From Pseudomonas uvaldensis (GTDB lineage Bacteria; Pseudomonadota; Gammaproteobacteria; Pseudomonadales; Pseudomonadaceae): DNA of 64,000 bases. The translations under genes and the position numbers were made by a program. Shown piece by piece: positions 8,523-17,756 of the stretch. Location: contig NZ_JAIWKS010000003.1 of NCBI RefSeq assembly GCF_021271205.1, positions 558,001-622,000 of the forward strand, in the 5' to 3' direction. The notes beneath the pieces are model-generated. The model was not told where the DNA came from and searched no databases. It saw only the letters and a program-made list of their open reading frames with translations. Numbering within the stretch: the first letter of the stretch is position 1; the number at the start of each line of letters is the position of its first letter.

Positions 8523-10211
8523 TTATTTCAGCAGATCCTGAAGCGTAGCCAGTGTATCGGCGTCTTCGACGGTTTTATCCTGGCGCCAGCGCAGCATCCT
8601 TGGGAACCGTACGGCGATCCCGCTTTTGTGGCGCTTGGACAAGGCAATGCCTTCAAAGCCCAATTCAAAGACCAGGGTGGGGGTTACGCTGCTTACCGGG
8701 CCGAACTTCTCCACTGTGGTCTTGCGTACGATGCTGTCGACCTGGCGCATTTCTTCATCGGTCAGCCCCGAATACGCCTTGGCGAAGGGCACCAGATTGC
8801 GTTCGCGGCTGCCCGGTGGGTTGTCCCATACGGCGAAGGTGTAGTCACTGTACAAGCTGGCGCGGCGGCCATGGCCGCGCTGGGCGTAGATCAACACGGC
8901 GTCGACGCTGAACGGGTCGATTTTCCATTTCCACCACACACCCATGTCCTTGGTCCGGCCGACGCCATACAACGCGTTACGGGCCTTGAGCATCATGCCC
9001 TCGACACCCAGGCTGCGGGACGCTTCGCGCTGGCGGGCAAGGTCGAGCCAGTCCTGGCCGGTCACGACCGGCGACGGCAACAGGACCGGGCTGTGACATT
9101 GGACAATCAGTGCCTCCAGTCGCTCGCGTCGCTCGGCCTGGGGACGGCTGCGCCAATCCTCCCCTTGCCACTCCAGAAGATCGTAGGCCATCACCACCAC
9201 GGGCGCGTCTTCGAGGACTTTCTTGCTCAAGGTCTTGCGGCCAATACGCTGTTGCAGCAGGGCGAAGGGCTGTACCGATGGTTGCAGGGGGGTATCCGGG
9301 TCGAAAGCCTGATCATTGAGCGGCTGCGAAGATTTCCAGACCACGATCTCGCCGTCGATCACCGTGCCATCGGGTAACGCCTGGGCCAGGGGATGAAGCT
9401 CGGGGAAGCGTTCGGTCACCAGCTCTTCACCCCGAGACCAGACCCACAAATGGCCGTCGCGCTTGATCACCTGGGATCGGATGCCGTCCCACTTCCATTC
9501 CACTTGCCAGTCGCTGGCCGGACCCAGCAGGGTGTCGAACTGTTCCACCGGGGCGGACAACGCATGGGCCAGGAAAAACGGGTAAGGCTGGCCGCCACGT
9601 TGGGCATGCTCATCCTCCGATTCGCTCGCGATCAGCTTCAGGTAGCTGTCGGCTGTCGGGCGATGGGACAGGTCGGTGTAACCCACCAGGCGCTGGGCCA
9701 CCCGTTTGCTGTCCAGCCCTGCCATTGCAGCCAGCGCCCGGGTCACCAGCAGCTTGGACACACCGACCCGGAAGCTGCCCGTGATGAGCTTGATGCAGAG
9801 CATCAGGCTCGGCCGATCGAGTTGCGCCCACAGTGCCGGTAGCCGCACCGCCAGTATCTCAGGCGATTCACCGCGCAAGGGCAGCAGTTTTTCTTCGATC
9901 CATACCGCCAGGCCTTCGTCGGAACGGTGCGGCGACTCCGGTAGCACCAGCGAGATGGTTTCCGCGAGGTCGCCCACGGCCTGGTAACTTTCCTCGAACA
10001 GCCAAAGTGACAACCCGGACACTTGCACTGCCAGTTCCCGAAGGATTTTCACCGGCACTAATTGCCGTGGACGCCCGCCGGACAGGAAGTACACGGCCCA
10101 GGCTGCATCCTGGGGTGGGGCCTGGGTGAAGTAGTTCCGCATGGCGGCCAGCTTGGCATTGCTGGACGTGGTCGCATCGAGATCGGCATACAGTTCGGCG
10201 AAGGCCTTCAT
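8523..10211 (-). CDS. ATP-dependent DNA ligase (ligase-module type)
   Basis: This 562-aa ligase has an N-terminal DNA-binding domain (about 1-215) and a nucleotidyltransferase core. The adenylated lysine is K240 in KWDG, motif III-like DGEIV lies at 286-290, and a C-terminal OB-fold follows. Unlike LigD it lacks polymerase and phosphoesterase domains, so it belongs to the stand-alone ATP ligase group that travels with an MBL exonuclease, an Lhr-like helicase and PdeM. It overlaps the exonuclease gene by four bases (ATGA at 10208-10211). The expected job is sealing processed double-strand ends or nicks. It is separated from helicase-pdeM by the aot operon. Confidence 0.9.
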   Translation of the reverse strand: MKAFAELYADLDATTSSNAKLAAMRNYFTQAPPQDAAWAVYFLSGGRPRQLVPVKILRELAVQVSGLSLWLFEESYQAVGDLAETISLVLPESPHRSDEGLAVWIEEKLLPLRGESPEILAVRLPALWAQLDRPSLMLCIKLITGSFRVGVSKLLVTRALAAMAGLDSKRVAQRLVGYTDLSHRPTADSYLKLIASESEDEHAQRGGQPYPFFLAHALSAPVEQFDTLLGPASDWQVEWKWDGIRSQVIKRDGHLWVWSRGEELVTERFPELHPLAQALPDGTVIDGEIVVWKSSQPLNDQAFDPDTPLQPSVQPFALLQQRIGRKTLSKKVLEDAPVVVMAYDLLEWQGEDWRSRPQAERRERLEALIVQCHSPVLLPSPVVTGQDWLDLARQREASRSLGVEGMMLKARNALYGVGRTKDMGVWWKWKIDPFSVDAVLIYAQRGHGRRASLYSDYTFAVWDNPPGSRERNLVPFAKAYSGLTDEEMRQVDSIVRKTTVEKFGPVSSVTPTLVFELGFEGIALSKRHKSGIAVRFPRMLRWRQDKTVEDADTLATLQDLLK

Positions 10212-11242
10212 GACGCGTCCTCGTCGGGGTGGGACGGGGCGGTGACGAGGTCTTCTTCATCGTCGCCATATTCGGTGGTGAACCCCTGGGCGTCGAGGCC
10301 GAGCTCGCACAGGTGCCGCACGAGCACGCCAACCGACCCATGGGTGACCATGACTCGCTCCGCACCGGTCTGTTCGATGGCCCATAGCAGACCGGGCCAG
10401 TCAGCGTGATCGGACAGCACGAATCCCCGGTCCACGCCCCTTCGCCGGCGGGTGCCGCGCAGGCGCATCCAGCCGCTGGCGAACGCATCGCTGTAATCCC
10501 CGAAGCGACGCATCCAGGTACTGCCACCGGCCGAGGGCGGGGCGATAACCAGGGCCTGGGCCATGATCGGGTCGTTCTTTTTGATGTCGCCGGCATAAAT
10601 CGTGGGTGGCAAATACACCCCGGCGTCGCGGTAGACACGGTTCAACGGTTCGACCGCGCCGTGGGCGAGGATCGGCCCGAGGCTTGCGTCAATGCCGTGG
10701 AGAATTCGCTGGGCCTTGCCGAAGGAGTAGCAGAACAACACGCTGGCCCGGCCGGCCGCTATGTTGCCGCGCCACCACTGGTTGATTTCATCGAATATCT
10801 GCGCCTGGGGCTGCCAGCGATAGATCGGCAGGCCGAAGGTGGATTCGGTGATGAACGTATGACATTTCACCGGTTCGAACGCGGCACACGTGCCGTCGGG
10901 TTCCACCTTGTAGTCCCCGGATGCCACCCAGACCTCGCCTTCATATTCCAGCCTCACCTGAGCCGACCCCAACACATGGCCGGCAGGGTGGAAACTCAAG
11001 GTCACGCCGTGATGATGAAGGCGTTCGCCGTAGGACAGTGTTTGCAGGTTGATGTCCTGGCCCAGCCGCGAACGCAGAATGCCTTCGCCGGGGGCCGCGG
11101 CCAGGTAATGCTGGTTGCCGCTGCGGGCATGGTCGCCGTGGGCATGGGTGATGACCGAGCGTTCCACTGGTCGCCAGGGGTCGATGTAGAAATCTCCAGG
11201 CGGGCAATACAGGCCTTCGGGGCGGGCAATGACAAGATCCAT
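10208..11242 (-). CDS. Ligase-associated MBL-fold DNA exonuclease
   Basis: This 344-aa metallo-beta-lactamase-fold protein has the metal motif HAHGDHAR at residues 33-40 and further histidines (HPAGH near 99-103) typical of the CPSF/SNM1-like exonucleases encoded next to bacterial ATP ligases. It probably trims DNA ends before sealing. It is the first gene of the pair with the ligase and overlaps it by four bases. The start ATG 11242 is preceded by GGTGA. Confidence 0.87.
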   Translation of the reverse strand: MDLVIARPEGLYCPPGDFYIDPWRPVERSVITHAHGDHARSGNQHYLAAAPGEGILRSRLGQDINLQTLSYGERLHHHGVTLSFHPAGHVLGSAQVRLEYEGEVWVASGDYKVEPDGTCAAFEPVKCHTFITESTFGLPIYRWQPQAQIFDEINQWWRGNIAAGRASVLFCYSFGKAQRILHGIDASLGPILAHGAVEPLNRVYRDAGVYLPPTIYAGDIKKNDPIMAQALVIAPPSAGGSTWMRRFGDYSDAFASGWMRLRGTRRRRGVDRGFVLSDHADWPGLLWAIEQTGAERVMVTHGSVGVLVRHLCELGLDAQGFTTEYGDDEEDLVTAPSHPDEDAS

Positions 11243-11335
11243 GCAATCACCGGGGCGATGGGCTTGTCAGGTAGAGGTGGGCGCGCGGGGAGAAGTTCTA
11301 TCGGGTTTGAATACGATGAGGCGTTGGCGTTAACA

Positions 11336-11363
11336 GTGGCGAGGGAGCGTGCTCCCTCGCCAC
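11336..11363. repeat. REP-like hairpin between acylase and exonuclease genes
   Basis: A perfect 13-bp inverted repeat (GTGGCGAGGGAGC / GCTCCCTCGCCAC) has a 2-nt loop. It is a compact REP-type unit in the 149-bp gap after the acylase gene and could end or protect its transcript. Confidence 0.7.
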
Positions 11364-11391
11364 AACAAGCCTCCCTGCAGCGGGGGCCGCT

Positions 11392-13842
11392 TTATTTTCC
11401 GGGAGTGAGGGTCAGCCGCGTCTTGCCATACGCCCGGTCGAAGTTCTGCGGTTGCAGTGGCAGGCTCTGGTATTGACCCTTGATCCATGGATCGATGCCA
11501 TTGATGTAGTTCGGGCTGGCCGGGTTGCCTGACTGGCCGATGCCACCTTGGATCAGCAACGGTTCGGGCTGGCCGAAGTCAACGATAAAGCGCGTGGCCG
11601 GCGCCTGGGTGGTGTTGAAATCCTGACCCAGGGCGAATGCCGCGGTATTGAGCGTGGTCGCGTCGCCACCGGCCGGCAGCGGGCCGCGCACGGTTTGACC
11701 GCCGGCATTCTTCCACTCGTAGCGATGCAATTTGCCCCACTGCCAGGCGTTGTGGTCGCCGCCCAACTGGCTTTCCCCGGCCGTGATGGTGGCTGCCAGG
11801 CTGCGGGCCAGGATGATGGCCTTGTCTTCCTTTTGCGCCGTACGCACATCGTCCCAGAACGGACTGTCTTCACGACCGAGCAGATGATCGATCTGAGCCG
11901 AGTAGGATAATTGACCGTTGGCGACCAGTGCTTTCCACGCGGGACTGCTTTCCGGGCCCAGTTCGTCGAGGAAGATCTGTTGCATGCTTTGCTGCAGGAA
12001 CAGTTCATAGATCGCCGCATCGGCGGAGACCGGGCTCAGTCGACCGTCGAATGCCATCAGCCGGGTGTACGCTTCGCGGGCCTTGGCCCGCTCAGCCGTT
12101 GGCAATGCCTCGATTGCTTGTTTGAGCGGCAGGGCCATGCCCGGCGCCTCGAAGACTTTCTTGAGTTTGGCCGCGAATGGCGTGGTCTGGTCGTATTGCA
12201 TCGCGGTCAGGCTGCGGGCGTCATGCTTGCCTGCACCGGCCAGTTCGGCCAGGCGCTCGCGACGCTCCGGTGCGGCCCAGGAGTTGGACAACTGCATGCC
12301 GTAGCCGTGGGGAATGACCCGCTGGTTGGCGTTGCCAAGCCAGCCTTGGGCCGGGTCCTGGTCGTAGGGATGTGCCATCGGGTCGGCGTAACCTTCCCAG
12401 TCATAGCGACCTTCCCAGCCCGGCGACGGCAGCAGGCCTTCGCCTTCGCGGCGGTTCGGATAGCGACCGGTGACCTGCCAGCCAATGTGGCTGGCGTCGG
12501 CAAAGATCAGGTTCGTCGCCAGGGCGCGTATCTCGCGGCTGGCATCGGAGGCTTTCTCGGCATTCTGTGCACGGGACAGGTCGAAGAGTGCGTCGAGGGT
12601 CTTGTCGTCGGTCAAGCCCGGCGTCTGCAAGGCCAGACCAAAGCCATTGGCCATTGCGGTGCCTTGGGCGCTGTTGAGCAGCGGGCCATGGCGGGTTTCG
12701 AACACGGCTTCCCGGATCGGTCGCTGGCCTTTGACGAAGTAGGTTTCGTTACGCACGCTCACCGGCTGCCATTTACCGTTGACCTCGTAGGACAGGCTGT
12801 TGCCCTGGCGTCGGATTTTCTCCAGGAACAGATCCTGGTTGTCCCCCTGCACGCTGGTCATGCTCCAGGCCACCTTGCCGTTGAAACCCGCCAGGATCAT
12901 CGGGATGCCCGGCACGGAAAGCCCGGCGGCCTGGTACTTGGGTGCGCGGATCTGCACCGGCGCCCACGATGAAGGCGTGCTCAAGGGGCCATGGCTGTCG
13001 CTGGCCAGCAGGCTCTTGCCGCTGCGACTGCGTTGCGGGGCGATGACCCAGTCATTCGAAGACCCTGCGCCTGGCAGGTTCAGCGCCGCCAACTGGCTGC
13101 TGGCGTTGCTGATTTCGTTCAAGCCCGGGACCTGGCCGTTGAGCCGGATGCCCTGGAGCTTGCCGGCTTCATCCAGGGGCAGTGGTTCGTCCGGATAGGA
13201 TGGGGTCAGCCAGGCCAGTTTGTCGTTCGTGATCGTCTGGGCCAATACCAGGCTGGCGACTTCTTCCGGCAGGTTGGCGGACTGGCTGAAATTCAGCAGG
13301 CAGAACATCAAGGCCGAATCTTCCGGTTTCCAGTACTCGGGCTTGTAGCCCGTGGCGGCCAGGTCCGAAGGCAACTTGTCGCGGTAGCGGAACAGGTAGG
13401 CGTTGACGCCTCGGGCATAGACTTCAAAGAAGCGCTTGAGCCGCGGTGACGATGCCTTGTACAGCTCGTCGGCGCTTTTCTTCAGGTTGACGGCTCGCAT
13501 GTAACGGTCAACGTCCAGCCGCTCGGCCCCGGACATTTCCGACAACCGTCCCTGGGCCAGCAGGCGCAGGGTCACCATCTGGGTGATGCGGTCGCTGGCG
13601 TGGACGTAGCCGAGGGCGAACAGCGCGTCATGGAAACTGCTGCTTTCGATCAGCGGCATGCCCATGGCATTGCGCCGGACCGTGACGTTCTGCGCCAGCC
13701 CCTTGAGCGGCTGCACGCCTGAGGTGGGCGGGACCGTGTCCTGGGTGTTCCAGGCCTGGCAACCGCTCAAACCGAGCACACCGGCCACCGCGGCGGCAAC
13801 GCCGAGTCGGGGGAAGAAGAAATTAGAGGCTGGCGAGGCCAT
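11392..13842 (-). CDS. quiP: Penicillin-acylase-family lipoprotein, QuiP-like AHL acylase
   Basis: This 816-aa Ntn-hydrolase precursor has an N-terminal lipoprotein signal (LSGC, Cys28), an alpha chain, and the autoprocessing site and nucleophile in the segment GAGSSNDW. Ser262, preceding Asn263, aligns with the N-terminal serine of the beta chain. Sequence and length fit QuiP, a Pseudomonas acylase that cleaves the amide bond of long-chain N-acyl-homoserine lactones. The lipobox suggests membrane anchoring in the periplasm. No luxI or luxR gene is nearby, so turnover of external signals, or another acyl amide, is equally possible. Ribosome site AGGAG precedes ATG 13842. Confidence 0.8.
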   Translation of the reverse strand: MASPASNFFFPRLGVAAAVAGVLGLSGCQAWNTQDTVPPTSGVQPLKGLAQNVTVRRNAMGMPLIESSSFHDALFALGYVHASDRITQMVTLRLLAQGRLSEMSGAERLDVDRYMRAVNLKKSADELYKASSPRLKRFFEVYARGVNAYLFRYRDKLPSDLAATGYKPEYWKPEDSALMFCLLNFSQSANLPEEVASLVLAQTITNDKLAWLTPSYPDEPLPLDEAGKLQGIRLNGQVPGLNEISNASSQLAALNLPGAGSSNDWVIAPQRSRSGKSLLASDSHGPLSTPSSWAPVQIRAPKYQAAGLSVPGIPMILAGFNGKVAWSMTSVQGDNQDLFLEKIRRQGNSLSYEVNGKWQPVSVRNETYFVKGQRPIREAVFETRHGPLLNSAQGTAMANGFGLALQTPGLTDDKTLDALFDLSRAQNAEKASDASREIRALATNLIFADASHIGWQVTGRYPNRREGEGLLPSPGWEGRYDWEGYADPMAHPYDQDPAQGWLGNANQRVIPHGYGMQLSNSWAAPERRERLAELAGAGKHDARSLTAMQYDQTTPFAAKLKKVFEAPGMALPLKQAIEALPTAERAKAREAYTRLMAFDGRLSPVSADAAIYELFLQQSMQQIFLDELGPESSPAWKALVANGQLSYSAQIDHLLGREDSPFWDDVRTAQKEDKAIILARSLAATITAGESQLGGDHNAWQWGKLHRYEWKNAGGQTVRGPLPAGGDATTLNTAAFALGQDFNTTQAPATRFIVDFGQPEPLLIQGGIGQSGNPASPNYINGIDPWIKGQYQSLPLQPQNFDRAYGKTRLTLTPGK

Positions 13843-14028
13843 GGCAAAGCTCCTGCGGGAGGGGGCACCAAACGAAAGGCGCTACGTTAGTGAGCAGCAG
13901 AGGGCCGCGCAAGCGGGGGCAGGGGATATTTACGGATTTGTCGATGAAAGCCCCTCGCTGTGACTTGCCCTCGGGACGAGAGGATGCTCAAGTGTGGCGT
14001 TTCAATGACCGCCAGAGAGAAAACCGGC

Positions 14029-14586
14029 ATGGAGCTAAAGAAAGACGCGGCGCTGATGCTCATCGATCAACAAAAAGGCATCCTGCATCCCAGGCTCGGT
14101 CCGCGTAACAATCCCGAGGCGGAACTGCGCATGCTTGAGTTGCTTGTGCTCTGGCGAAACTCGGCGCGTCCTGTGATCCATGTGCATCACCTGTCCCGCT
14201 CGCCGGATTCGGTGTTCTGGCCGGGGCAATCGGGCGTGGAGGTGCAGGAGCGATTCGCGCCGCTTGCCGGAGAATGGCTTATTCAAAAACAGGTACCGGA
14301 CGCATTCAGCGGCACCCGGCTGGAGGCGGACCTGCGCAGCGTCGGGATCGGGCAATTGGTGGTCGTGGGCGTAGCGACGCATAACTCGGTGGAGTCCACG
14401 GCGCGCACGGCCGGCAACCTGGGCTTCGAAACGTGGGTCGTCGAAGACGCATGCTTCACGTTCGACAAGGCCGATTATTTCGGTAACGCCCGTTCGGCGG
14501 ATGAAGTGCACGCGATGTCACTGGGCAACCTGCATGGAGAGTATGCGACGGTGGTCAGCGCGAGGCGGATTCTGGAAGCAGGCTGA
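14029..14586 (+). CDS. Isochorismatase-like hydrolase with Ser at the Cys position
   Basis: This 185-aa protein has the cysteine-hydrolase (nicotinamidase/isochorismatase) fold. Asp13 (LIDQQ) and Lys88 (QKQVPDAF) of the usual triad are present. The catalytic loop reads VGVATHNSVESTAR, so the residue at the nucleophile position (120) is Ser rather than Cys. I start at ATG 14029 (MELKKDAALML), which fits the family N-terminus; upstream in-frame ATGs at 13960 and 14005 would add an unrelated leader. It is a single gene, divergent from the acylase gene. The substrate is unknown. Confidence 0.85.
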   Translation: MELKKDAALMLIDQQKGILHPRLGPRNNPEAELRMLELLVLWRNSARPVIHVHHLSRSPDSVFWPGQSGVEVQERFAPLAGEWLIQKQVPDAFSGTRLEADLRSVGIGQLVVVGVATHNSVESTARTAGNLGFETWVVEDACFTFDKADYFGNARSADEVHAMSLGNLHGEYATVVSARRILEAG

Positions 14587-14612
14587 TACTGCGGCATTGG
14601 CTGCGCCGGCGT

Positions 14613-14681
14613 CATCGCGGGCAAGCCATGCTCCCACATGCTTATCGCCGATTCTGTGGGAGCGAGCCCTGCTCGCGATGG
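14613..14681. repeat. Inverted REP pair, outward orientation
   Basis: The reverse-complement core (TCGCGGGCAAGCCATGCTCCCACA) comes first, then the forward core (TGTGGGAGCGAGCCCTGCTCGCGAT), separated by about 16 bp. Orientation is opposite to most pairs in this window. It lies in the convergent gap after the hydrolase gene and before the 3' end of the SEC-C gene. Confidence 0.75.
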
Positions 14682-14705
14682 CGATTCAACTGGAGAACCG
14701 CTGAA

Positions 14706-14909
14706 TCAAGCCCCGTGGCACTTCTTGAATTTCTTGCCATTGCCACATGGGCAAGGGTCGTTGCGGCCTACATCCTTCAGGGCGTTGCGCACCGGTTCCT
14801 GGTGGGCGTGGCCGCAGTGCGGGCCATGGACGTGGCCGTGGTCATGATCGTGGTGATGGTCATGGTCGTGATTGCAATCGGGGCCATGGACGTGGGGTTG
14901 TTGGGTCAT
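14706..14909 (-). CDS. His-rich SEC-C motif mini-protein
   Basis: This 67-aa protein has a first half that is a His/Asp/Gly-rich run with repeated HxHxH and HGPxC units. The second half is a SEC-C zinc motif ([13 protein letters not shown]). Such a layout suggests zinc or nickel binding; the SEC-C finger resembles the SecB/ribosome-contacting tail of SecA. The ribosome site GGAG lies 10 bases before ATG 14909, and only one base before an alternative GTG at 14918, so I take the ATG. It begins five bases after the LEA2 lipoprotein stop, so the two are likely cotranscribed. Confidence 0.8.
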   Translation of the reverse strand: MTQQPHVHGPDCNHDHDHHHDHDHGHVHGPHCGHAHQEPVRNALKDVGRNDPCPCGNGKKFKKCHGA

Positions 14910-14914
14910 CGGTG

Positions 14915-15400
14915 TCACTCCGCAATTAAATCGGCGGCGATTATCACGCCATTGCGCTCCAGGTGCACGTAGTGAGCGATGAATAATCCGGTTTCCAGCT
15001 CACCTTCCAGACGATAGGGGATCTGCTGCCGGGGTTTCTCGAGCAATTTCACCACCTCCCGCACCTGTGGCCACAGATTGGTCCGGATCGGCACCTTGAA
15101 GTAGCCACTGTCTCGCGGGGGCACCGTGAACCAATGTTCGTGCTCGCCGTCGGTCAGCAGCAGGTCCGCGAGATGGATCCGGTACGTCAGGCCTCTCACG
15201 GTCAGGTCACTGTCGCCGGGGTTGTCGACCCGAAAGTGCAGCATGAATCGCTGTTCCAGCAACCGCGCACGGATGACTTCGACCTTGACCAGATGCACCT
15301 GCGGTTCGGGAGGCTCGTCACCCTGCCAGGAGGCACAACTGCCGAGCCCGATGAAGAGCAGCAGGCAGGCGATGCGTAGCAAGGGGGATGAGTAGGTCAT
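14915..15400 (-). CDS. LEA type 2 (WHy-domain) lipoprotein
   Basis: This 161-aa protein has a lipoprotein signal (LGSC, Cys22) and a single water-stress/hypersensitive-response (LEA-2) beta-sandwich. Typical strand patterns are seen, such as [20 protein letters not shown] and [10 protein letters not shown]. Members are periplasmic or outer-membrane lipoproteins of unclear role, sometimes linked to desiccation or envelope stress. The family call is made by pattern; the function is not known. It lies directly upstream of the SEC-C mini-protein. Confidence 0.8.
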   Translation of the reverse strand: MTYSSPLLRIACLLLFIGLGSCASWQGDEPPEPQVHLVKVEVIRARLLEQRFMLHFRVDNPGDSDLTVRGLTYRIHLADLLLTDGEHEHWFTVPPRDSGYFKVPIRTNLWPQVREVVKLLEKPRQQIPYRLEGELETGLFIAHYVHLERNGVIIAADLIAE

Positions 15401-15469
15401 GTCCGCGCCTCTGGTCTATCTGCAGTCTAGCCCGCCGGCGAACGCAAGAGGCATCGGACGATTCCTGTA

Positions 15470-15955
15470 TCAGCGGAAATAGCTCGCGCAGCACTTCTTG
15501 AACTTGTGTCCGCTGCCACAAGGGCAGCTGTCGTTGCGTCCGGTCTTGACCGGTACGGTCGGGTCGATGAAATACCAGCGCCCGCCGTTCTGCACGAATG
15601 AAGACTGCTCGCGATGGCTGTGTTCCCCCTGACCGTCGTGCCAGCGCGCCGTGAACGTGACAAAGGCGTGTTCCGGTTGGCCGCCGAAGACCTCGCTGCT
15701 TTCCACTTCCAGCCCGAGCCAGGTGCTCTTGGCGCTCCATTCGCTCATGGCCTGGCGGTCGAGCCCGTCCTGCTGGGCAGGCAGGGTGGTCGCCACCAGA
15801 TAATCCACCAGACCGAGCACGTAGGCGCTGTAGCGCGAACGCATCAAGGCTTCGGCGCAGGGCGCCGGGTGACCGTCGTGATAATGGCCGCAGCACGCGT
15901 CCAGTGGGTTGCCACTGCCACAGGGGCAGATGGTTGTCTGCAGGCTTATGTTCAC
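15470..15955 (-). CDS. ychJ: YchJ-family protein with two SEC-C motifs (UPF0225)
   Basis: This 161-aa protein has an N-terminal SEC-C finger ([13 protein letters not shown]), a middle NTF2-like domain and a C-terminal SEC-C finger ([13 protein letters not shown]). This is the standard YchJ layout. I choose GTG 15955: it gives the family length, has GGTGG upstream and lies four bases after the stop of the preceding gene. An ATG 84 bp upstream would run into that gene. It is presumably a cytosolic zinc protein. YchJ has no settled function. Confidence 0.88.
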   Translation of the reverse strand: MNISLQTTICPCGSGNPLDACCGHYHDGHPAPCAEALMRSRYSAYVLGLVDYLVATTLPAQQDGLDRQAMSEWSAKSTWLGLEVESSEVFGGQPEHAFVTFTARWHDGQGEHSHREQSSFVQNGGRWYFIDPTVPVKTGRNDSCPCGSGHKFKKCCASYFR

Positions 15956-15959
15956 AGCT

Positions 15960-16457
15960 CTACCACCAATATTTTCCAAAGTTTTCCGGGTTGGCCCAAA
16001 AGCGTGAGTTGAGCCAGTCCGGGACCTGTTTGTATTCAAGCAGATCGTAGGTGAACAGGGTCAGCACCTGCTCCCCGCGCTGGAACCGCTCGCTGGCCTG
16101 CAGGGCCAGGGAAAAGAAGTCTGTTTCCTGCCAGCCACAGGCTTTGAGGTCCGCCAGCACGGCGATACGGCTGGCGTTGAGGTTGCGGATCCCGCCCAGC
16201 AGGTTCAGACCGTCGCGCTTGGGCAAATGCTCCAGGCAATCGAGCGCCAGGGCCAGGTCGAAACGTTGCGTGGCGACGTCCGCTGGCAGCGGGCCAGGGG
16301 GCGCCAGAACCACTTGGGTATCGGGGTGCGCCTGTTGAAATGCTTCCAGCGCGGGAAAGTCGCTGGCGCCGATCAGCAACAGTTTTCGGGGGGCGTAGCG
16401 GTCAAGCACGGCGGCCAGGGCTTGCTGGGGCGTGCGTGGAGAAATGGCAGCGGTCAT
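15960..16457 (-). CDS. Class I methyltransferase-like protein (DUF6231 type)
   Basis: This 165-aa protein has a shortened Rossmann methyltransferase pattern: [12 protein letters not shown] near residue 26, [15 protein letters not shown] near 86, and a C-terminal motif ending in FGKYWW. The canonical glycine-rich SAM loop (GxGxG) is reduced to GAS, so activity is uncertain. It is probably cotranscribed with ychJ (four-base spacing) and is preceded by ribosome site GAGGA. Family assignment is from pattern only. Confidence 0.7.
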   Translation of the reverse strand: MTAAISPRTPQQALAAVLDRYAPRKLLLIGASDFPALEAFQQAHPDTQVVLAPPGPLPADVATQRFDLALALDCLEHLPKRDGLNLLGGIRNLNASRIAVLADLKACGWQETDFFSLALQASERFQRGEQVLTLFTYDLLEYKQVPDWLNSRFWANPENFGKYWW

Positions 16458-16649
16458 CGAGATTCCTCAATCAGAGCCCTCACGATAGCCTGCTCAGACC
16501 ACATGGCCTAGAGCGGTTTGCGCTTAAAAGTGCCGAACGGCCGCAAATGCGAGGCAAACCCTAGGATAGTCAGGTGCTGGCGCGGAACCCGACTCGGGTC
16601 TTTACTCCCCTGAATCGGTGCAAAGCCGATTCCTCAAGGAGAAGAACCA

Positions 16650-17345
16650 ATGAACAGCGTTCGGACAGTGTTACCCCTGGTTCTGCTAACCAGTGTGTTG
16701 ACTGGTTGCGCAGGTTTGCAAAAAACCGACTGGCCGATCTGTGCGGCCACGGGTGGTGTCGTTGGCGCGGGACTGGGCGCCATCGAAAGCAGTTCCTGGA
16801 TCGGCCCTGGTGCGCTGGTGGCGGGCACTGTGGCGGGCGCCTGGTGCTGGGCTCATGGCGACGGCGACGAAGATGGCGATGGCGTGCCGGACAGCCGCGA
16901 CAAGTGCCCAGGCACGCCGAAGGGCGTGCAGGTCGATGCCGACGGTTGCCCGCCGCCAGCCCCGGCGCCCGTGGTTGAAGAACCGGTTGTGGTCAGGGAA
17001 GAAACCATCGTGATCCGCGATGTGCACTTTGAATTCAACAAGGCCACGTTGACCCCGTCCGACATGGAGACACTGAGCGCCGTTGCGACCCGGCTGAAAC
17101 AGGAGTCATCAACCGTACAACTGCGGGTGACCGGTCATACCGACAGCGTTGGCAGCAATGCCTACAACCAGCGCTTGTCAGAGAAGCGGGCCAATTCAGT
17201 GGTCAACTACCTGGTTGAAAGCGGCGTGCCTCGCGCCAGCTTCGTCTCGGTAGCCGGTGCCGGTGAGAGCCAGCCGGTGGCGGACAACAAGACTGCCGAC
17301 GGGCGAGCCATGAACCGCCGTACGGAAATCAAGATCAACCGTTGA
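16650..17345 (+). CDS. OmpA-family lipoprotein with thrombospondin-3-like linker
   Basis: This 231-aa protein has a lipobox LTGC (Cys20), a Gly-rich helical hairpin (GGVVGAGLGAIE), a calcium-type Asp repeat (DGDEDGDGVPDSRDKCPGTP), and a C-terminal OmpA peptidoglycan-binding domain. In that domain, TGHTDSVGSNAYNQRLSEKR is diagnostic. It anchors the outer membrane to the cell wall. Strong ribosome site AGGAG lies upstream of ATG 16650. A REP-like hairpin follows the stop. Confidence 0.9.
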   Translation: MNSVRTVLPLVLLTSVLTGCAGLQKTDWPICAATGGVVGAGLGAIESSSWIGPGALVAGTVAGAWCWAHGDGDEDGDGVPDSRDKCPGTPKGVQVDADGCPPPAPAPVVEEPVVVREETIVIRDVHFEFNKATLTPSDMETLSAVATRLKQESSTVQLRVTGHTDSVGSNAYNQRLSEKRANSVVNYLVESGVPRASFVSVAGAGESQPVADNKTADGRAMNRRTEIKINR

Positions 17346-17350
17346 AAGCC

Positions 17351-17380
17351 CGGTGCGAGGGGGCACGCTCCCTCGCACCG
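17351..17380. terminator. REP-like hairpin after the OmpA lipoprotein gene
   Basis: An inverted repeat CGGTGCGAGGG / CCCTCGCACCG with a loop of about 8 nt begins six bases after the stop codon. It is GC-rich without a strong T tract. It is probably a REP-derived 3' end. Confidence 0.55.
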
Positions 17381-17483
17381 GCAAGCGCTCTTGTCCCCTG
17401 GATTAAATTTGCCGCGGCCTCTGGCTTAACCTGTGGGCAAGCCGTTACTGTGCATGCAAAGAATAATTCCCACCGAGGGGCGT

Positions 17484-17756
17484 ATGAAGGTGTTTTGCGG
17501 GTTGGGGCGCTTGTTGACCCTGCTGTTCTGGCTGGTGGTGCTGGTCAATCTGGTCCTGCCGTTCGTTTATCCGCTGCACCTGCTGGTCAATCTTGCCGGC
17601 GCGCTGTTGCTGGCGGTCCATCTGTTGGAGCTGCTGTTCTTCAGGGCCAGTTTTCGCCACTCGCCCGCGCCTGGCCGTGATCGCCTCAGGGTGTTGCTGT
17701 TCGGCATTTTTCACCTGCAAACCCTTCCGACCGCCGCAGAGGCTCCCCATGCGTAA
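17484..17756 (+). CDS. DUF1145 small membrane protein
   Basis: This 90-aa protein has two hydrophobic helices (roughly residues 8-26 and 29-50) and an Arg-rich C-terminal part. The pattern fits DUF1145 proteins of gamma-proteobacteria, which have no known role. The start ATG 17484 has GAGGGG seven bases upstream; an earlier ATG at 17433 adds a leader without a ribosome site. Its last codons overlap the start of the collagen-like gene by eight bases. Confidence 0.78.
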   Translation: MKVFCGLGRLLTLLFWLVVLVNLVLPFVYPLHLLVNLAGALLLAVHLLELLFFRASFRHSPAPGRDRLRVLLFGIFHLQTLPTAAEAPHA

